Origin: an uncultured Clostridia bacterium
GTDB taxonomy: Bacteria; Bacillota; Clostridia; Lachnospirales; CAG-274
NCBI GenBank assembly: GCA_946630405.1
Contig: CAMOYW010000037.1
Location: 1 to 7,431 of the forward strand
Length of the DNA stretch: 7,431 nucleotides
Reading direction: 5' to 3'
The notes under the pieces: model-generated
Seen by the model: the letters and a program-made list of their open reading frames with translations, nothing else
Databases searched by the model: none
What the model was told of the DNA's origin: nothing
Position numbers and translations under genes: made by a program
Shown here: in pieces, positions 4,338 through 7,431 of the stretch
Layout: each line of letters begins with the position of its first letter
How positions within the stretch are numbered: the stretch's first letter is position 1

Positions 4338-6734
4338 TTACTTATCTCTTATTTCAGCTCCGAGCTTTTCGCTAAGTTCTTTTAATATTTTATCCATAGG
4401 TGCATTAAGCTCTTCATTTGTAAGAGTTCTGTCCTTTGCTCTGAAAGAAATGCTGTAAGCAACGGACTTATAGCCGTCCTTTATCTGTTTACCCTTGTAA
4501 ACATCAAACAAATTGATGCTTTCCACAAGTTTACCGCCCTTATCCTTGATTATATCCTCGATCTGCTTTACGATAACGCTGTCTTTTACAAGCATAGCTA
4601 TATCTCTTTGCATTGCGGGGAACTTGGGAAGCTCCTCAAAGAGCTTATCAAACGAAGACATCTCGTTTATTTTATCAAGGTCAAACACACCTATATATGC
4701 TTCCGTTCCGATACCGTAATTTTCGGCAATTTCGGGGTGTATCTGACCGATATATCCTATCCTGTCTCCGCTTACCGAAATTTCAGCCGTTCTTCCGGGA
4801 TGCATAAAAGGAATATCCGAAACGGGAGCATACTCAGCTTTTATACCCATTTCAAAAAGAAGCTCTTCGGCAAGTCCCTTAAGGTAGAAGAAATCACCCA
4901 CACCATACATACCAACGGTAAGCACCCTTGTTTCAACCGGAAGTTCTGTAAGCGGAAGCGCCTTCGGTGTATATATCCTTCCTATCTCAAAAAGCTGTGC
5001 CTTGGGATTTCTCCTATTGTAATTGGTGGAAAGAGAAGTCAACATGCCGTTTACGGGAACGGTCCTCATTATACTGAAATCTTCTCCGAGAGGATTACTT
5101 ATTTTAACGGTATCCCTGTACTTTGAAGTTGCGGGAATGTTCAGCTTATCAAATACCTTCGGACTTTCAAACGAGAAGCACTTTGCCTCATTCAAGCCAA
5201 AGCCCGTAAGAACTTCTATGACCTTATCCTCAAGCTTTTGATAGTAGGAAAGTTTACCAACAGTGGGAGTACCTGCGGCAAGCGTGGACTCGATATTATC
5301 GTAGCCGTAAAATCTTGCAACTTCTTCCGCAAGGTCACATTCTGCCACAAGGTCGGGTCTGAATGTAGGTATATCCGCCTTTTTCCCGTCTGCCTTTACT
5401 TCAACGAGAGCAAGAAGGTCTATCATCTCCCGTTCGGAAAGCTTTGTTCCGAGCAGAGCATTTATACCTTCGGTAGAATATTCCACGCTCCAAGGTTCAA
5501 GCTTATTGGGATAGCAATCCACCATACCCTCGCATACTTCGCCGCAGCCGAGCATCTCCACAAGCTGTACCGCTCTGTTTACCGCAGTAAGAGAAAGATT
5601 GGGATCGAGTCCCTTTTCATACTTGGCGGAAGCATCCGTTCTCAAACCAAGCTTCTTTGCCGTTCTTCTGACATTAGCTCCGTTAAAGTTCGCCGACTCG
5701 AAAAGTATGGCTTTTGCTCCGTCACTCGTCTTTGAGTTCTCACCGCCCATTACACCCGCAACAGCAACTGCCTTATTGGGGTCTGCTATTACAAGCATGG
5801 AAGGATCGAGCTGTCTTTCAACTCCGTCAAGTGTGGTTATCTTCTCGCCCTCTTTTGCGTTACGCACTATGATCTTCGCATCATCTATGGTGTCTATATC
5901 AAAGGCATGCATAGGCTGACCGAATTCAAGCATTACGTAATTTGTAATATCTACAATGTTGTTGATAGGACGCACACCTGCGGCGGTAAGTCTATGTCTT
6001 AACCAAAGAGGTGAAGGCTCGACCTTGACATTGCGCACCACTCTGCCGATATATCTCGGACACAATTCGGGATTTTGTATCTCAACAGATATCATATCCT
6101 CACTCTTGCCCTCGCCCTCTTCCTTAAGATCTATCTTTGGAAGCTTAAGCTTTGTTTTATAGGTTGCCGCCGTTTCTCTTGCAAGGCCTACGATAGAGTA
6201 GCAATCGGGTCTGTTATTGGTTATCTCAAACTCAACGACCTCATCCTCCATTTGAAGAAGTTTTTTAACATCTTCACCGAGAGGAACGTTCTCCGTAAAA
6301 ATATATATACCGTTTTCGGGAGCCTCGGGATAATCGTGGCGAGTAAATCCAAGTTCCTCGATAGAGCAAAGCATACCCTTGGACTCTACGCCTCTGAGCT
6401 TTCCCTTTTTTATCTTTTCAAGGCTCGGACCGTGATATACGGTAGCACCTACCATAGCAACGGGAACGATATCCCCCACGGTAAGATTTTGGGCACCCGT
6501 TACTATCTGCAAGGGCTCACCGTTTCCGACATCAATTTGAGTAATTACGAGCTTGTCCGCATCGGGATGCTTCTCTATTGAAAGCACCTTACCCGTTATG
6601 ACACCCGTAATGTCCTTTGCCATTGCGGTCACAGATTCGACTTTCTGTCCCGCCTTTGTTATATCCTCGATATAATCCGCCGTGGATGCGTTATAATCCA
6701 CATATTCCTTAAGCCAGCTTATAGGTAAATCCAC
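4338..6734 (-). CDS. pheT: Phenylalanine-tRNA ligase beta subunit
   Basis: The 798-residue product is the beta chain of the cytoplasmic alpha2-beta2 enzyme that charges tRNA-Phe. Domains appear in the normal order: the N-terminal WLKEYVD segment (7-13), the EMAPII-like tRNA-binding domain (about 40-150; HPDADKL 56-62), the NRPDC segment (174-178), the B3/B4 editing domain (about 210-390; MHAFD 275-279), B5 with likely Mg ligands around FRPD (458-461) and DLAEE (467-471), the catalytic-like core (about 490-690; SNPLGEDFSIMR 546-557) and the FDX-ACB anticodon-binding domain (about 703-798). Length is normal for the family. The start codon is GTG (6734-6732), supported by AGGGGG 7 nt upstream, which abuts the pheS stop codon. 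The gap to pheS is 12 nt, so the two subunits are co-transcribed and probably translated in balance. The gene is followed by a terminator at 4291-4331. Confidence 0.98.
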   Translation of the reverse strand: MDLPISWLKEYVDYNASTADYIEDITKAGQKVESVTAMAKDITGVITGKVLSIEKHPDADKLVITQIDVGNGEPLQIVTGAQNLTVGDIVPVAMVGATVYHGPSLEKIKKGKLRGVESKGMLCSIEELGFTRHDYPEAPENGIYIFTENVPLGEDVKKLLQMEDEVVEFEITNNRPDCYSIVGLARETAATYKTKLKLPKIDLKEEGEGKSEDMISVEIQNPELCPRYIGRVVRNVKVEPSPLWLRHRLTAAGVRPINNIVDITNYVMLEFGQPMHAFDIDTIDDAKIIVRNAKEGEKITTLDGVERQLDPSMLVIADPNKAVAVAGVMGGENSKTSDGAKAILFESANFNGANVRRTAKKLGLRTDASAKYEKGLDPNLSLTAVNRAVQLVEMLGCGEVCEGMVDCYPNKLEPWSVEYSTEGINALLGTKLSEREMIDLLALVEVKADGKKADIPTFRPDLVAECDLAEEVARFYGYDNIESTLAAGTPTVGKLSYYQKLEDKVIEVLTGFGLNEAKCFSFESPKVFDKLNIPATSKYRDTVKISNPLGEDFSIMRTVPVNGMLTSLSTNYNRRNPKAQLFEIGRIYTPKALPLTELPVETRVLTVGMYGVGDFFYLKGLAEELLFEMGIKAEYAPVSDIPFMHPGRTAEISVSGDRIGYIGQIHPEIAENYGIGTEAYIGVFDLDKINEMSSFDKLFEELPKFPAMQRDIAMLVKDSVIVKQIEDIIKDKGGKLVESINLFDVYKGKQIKDGYKSVAYSISFRAKDRTLTNEELNAPMDKILKELSEKLGAEIRDK

Positions 6735-6746
6735 AACTACACCCCC

Positions 6747-7431
6747 TTAAAACTGCTTTAAAAATCTTACATCATTCTCATAAAGCAATCTCAGATCGCT
6801 TATGGAATACTTCTGCATTGCTATTCTTTCAAGTCCCATTCCGAAGGCAAAGCCCGAATACTCTTTGGGATCTATGCCGCAGCGTTCAAGCACCTTGGGA
6901 TGTACCATTCCGCAGCCGAGAACCTCGATCCAGCCGCTGTCTTTACATACACGGCAGCCCTTACCGCCGCAGGCAAAGCAGCTTACATCCATTTCAGCCG
7001 AAGGCTCTGTGAACGGGAAGTGATGAGGACGGAAACGAACCTTTGTATCTTCTCCGAAAATCTGTTTTGCAAATACGGCAAGAGCACCTTTCAGATCTCC
7101 CATAGTAATATTCTTATCTATAACCATACCCTCAAGCTGATGGAACACGGGTGAATGTGTCGCATCGACCTCATCGGAGCGGTATACTCTTCCGGGTGCG
7201 ATTATCCTTATGGGAAGATCGTGTGTTTCCATAGTCCTTATCTGCATGGGAGAAGTCTGCGTTCTTAAAAGAAAATCGTTATCTCCCTCGATATAAAATG
7301 TATCCTGCTCATCTCTTGCGGGGTGTTCCTTGGGGATGTTGAGCGCCTCAAAGTTATAGTATGCCGTCTCAACTTCGGGACCGTCCACGACCTCGTAACC
7401 CATGCCGATAAATATACTTTTGATATTGTTT
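6747..7431 (-). CDS. pheS: Phenylalanine-tRNA ligase alpha subunit (5' end outside window)
   Basis: The last 228 codons of the catalytic alpha subunit are visible. The frame stays open through the right edge (NNIKSIFIG precedes the Met at 7403), so that Met is internal; about a third of a typical 330-350-residue PheS is missing. Class II synthetase features are clear: RTQTSPMQIRTM, the motif 2 region RVYRSDEVDATHSPVFHQLEG and RPHHFPFTEPSAEMDV, and motif 3 GFAFGMGLERIAM near the C-terminus. The Ala of GFAFG matches the residue that limits the phenylalanine pocket in E. coli PheS (Ala294). A CFACGGKGCRVCK cluster is usual in Firmicutes PheS. It is the promoter-proximal gene of pheST; any promoter or T-box leader lies beyond the window. 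Confidence 0.98.
   Translation of the reverse strand, partial: NNIKSIFIGMGYEVVDGPEVETAYYNFEALNIPKEHPARDEQDTFYIEGDNDFLLRTQTSPMQIRTMETHDLPIRIIAPGRVYRSDEVDATHSPVFHQLEGMVIDKNITMGDLKGALAVFAKQIFGEDTKVRFRPHHFPFTEPSAEMDVSCFACGGKGCRVCKDSGWIEVLGCGMVHPKVLERCGIDPKEYSGFAFGMGLERIAMQKYSISDLRLLYENDVRFLKQF

Noticed and set aside
4608..5126. 172-codon plus-strand open frame
   Set aside because: It lies wholly antisense to pheT, has no family resemblance, and pheT is unambiguous.
5238..5735. 165-codon plus-strand open frame
   Set aside because: Antisense to pheT with no recognisable domain.
6075..6581. 168-codon plus-strand open frame
   Set aside because: Antisense to the pheT tRNA-binding domain region; a by-product of pheT codon use.
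7401..7403. ATG at 7403 as the start of pheS
   Set aside because: The frame remains open to the edge and the upstream residues match PheS, so this Met is internal.

Overview
The window looks like chromosomal DNA from a low-to-mid GC Gram-positive bacterium of the class Clostridia, probably a gut Oscillospiraceae/Lachnospiraceae relative. The evidence is the Firmicutes-type bacterial PheS/PheT pair, a DivIC/FtsB-type septum protein, a DUF975 membrane protein, strong AGGAGG-like ribosome binding sites and sigma-A-like promoters. The family-level guess is inference.

Layout. The left edge (1-286) is a divergent promoter region. On the minus strand only the first eight codons of a gene are visible (start codon at 25, a Cys-x-x-Cys N-terminus). 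On the plus strand a near-consensus extended -10 promoter (185-213) drives a DUF975 membrane protein (287-1162), which carries an unusual F-x-Q-x tandem repeat in its predicted outside loop. A second plus-strand promoter (1171-1199) precedes a DivIC/FtsB-like septum protein (1247-1591), which ends just before a rho-independent terminator-like hairpin (1597-1626). Next come a Cof-type HAD phosphatase (1633-2475) and, overlapping it by ATGA, a five-helix membrane protein fused to an extracytoplasmic PstS-like phosphate-binding domain (2472-4025).

The right half runs on the minus strand and converges on the plus-strand block. pheS (cut by the right edge) and pheT (4338-6734) form a tight phenylalanyl-tRNA synthetase operon closed by a clear terminator (4291-4331). 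Between that terminator and the PstS-like gene lies a 68-codon 5' fragment of a TMEM175-family potassium channel gene, probably a decayed remnant.

How the genes work together. pheST is housekeeping translation and divIC is housekeeping division. The HAD and PstS-like genes look translationally coupled and may share a phosphate-related role, but no pstCAB transporter genes are present, so the binding domain may sense rather than transport. I see no CRISPR array, tRNA, rRNA, complete mobile element or phage gene. No complete new system is evident. The best candidates for novelty are the membrane/PstS-like fusion with its HAD partner, the repeat-bearing DUF975 protein and the truncated channel gene.
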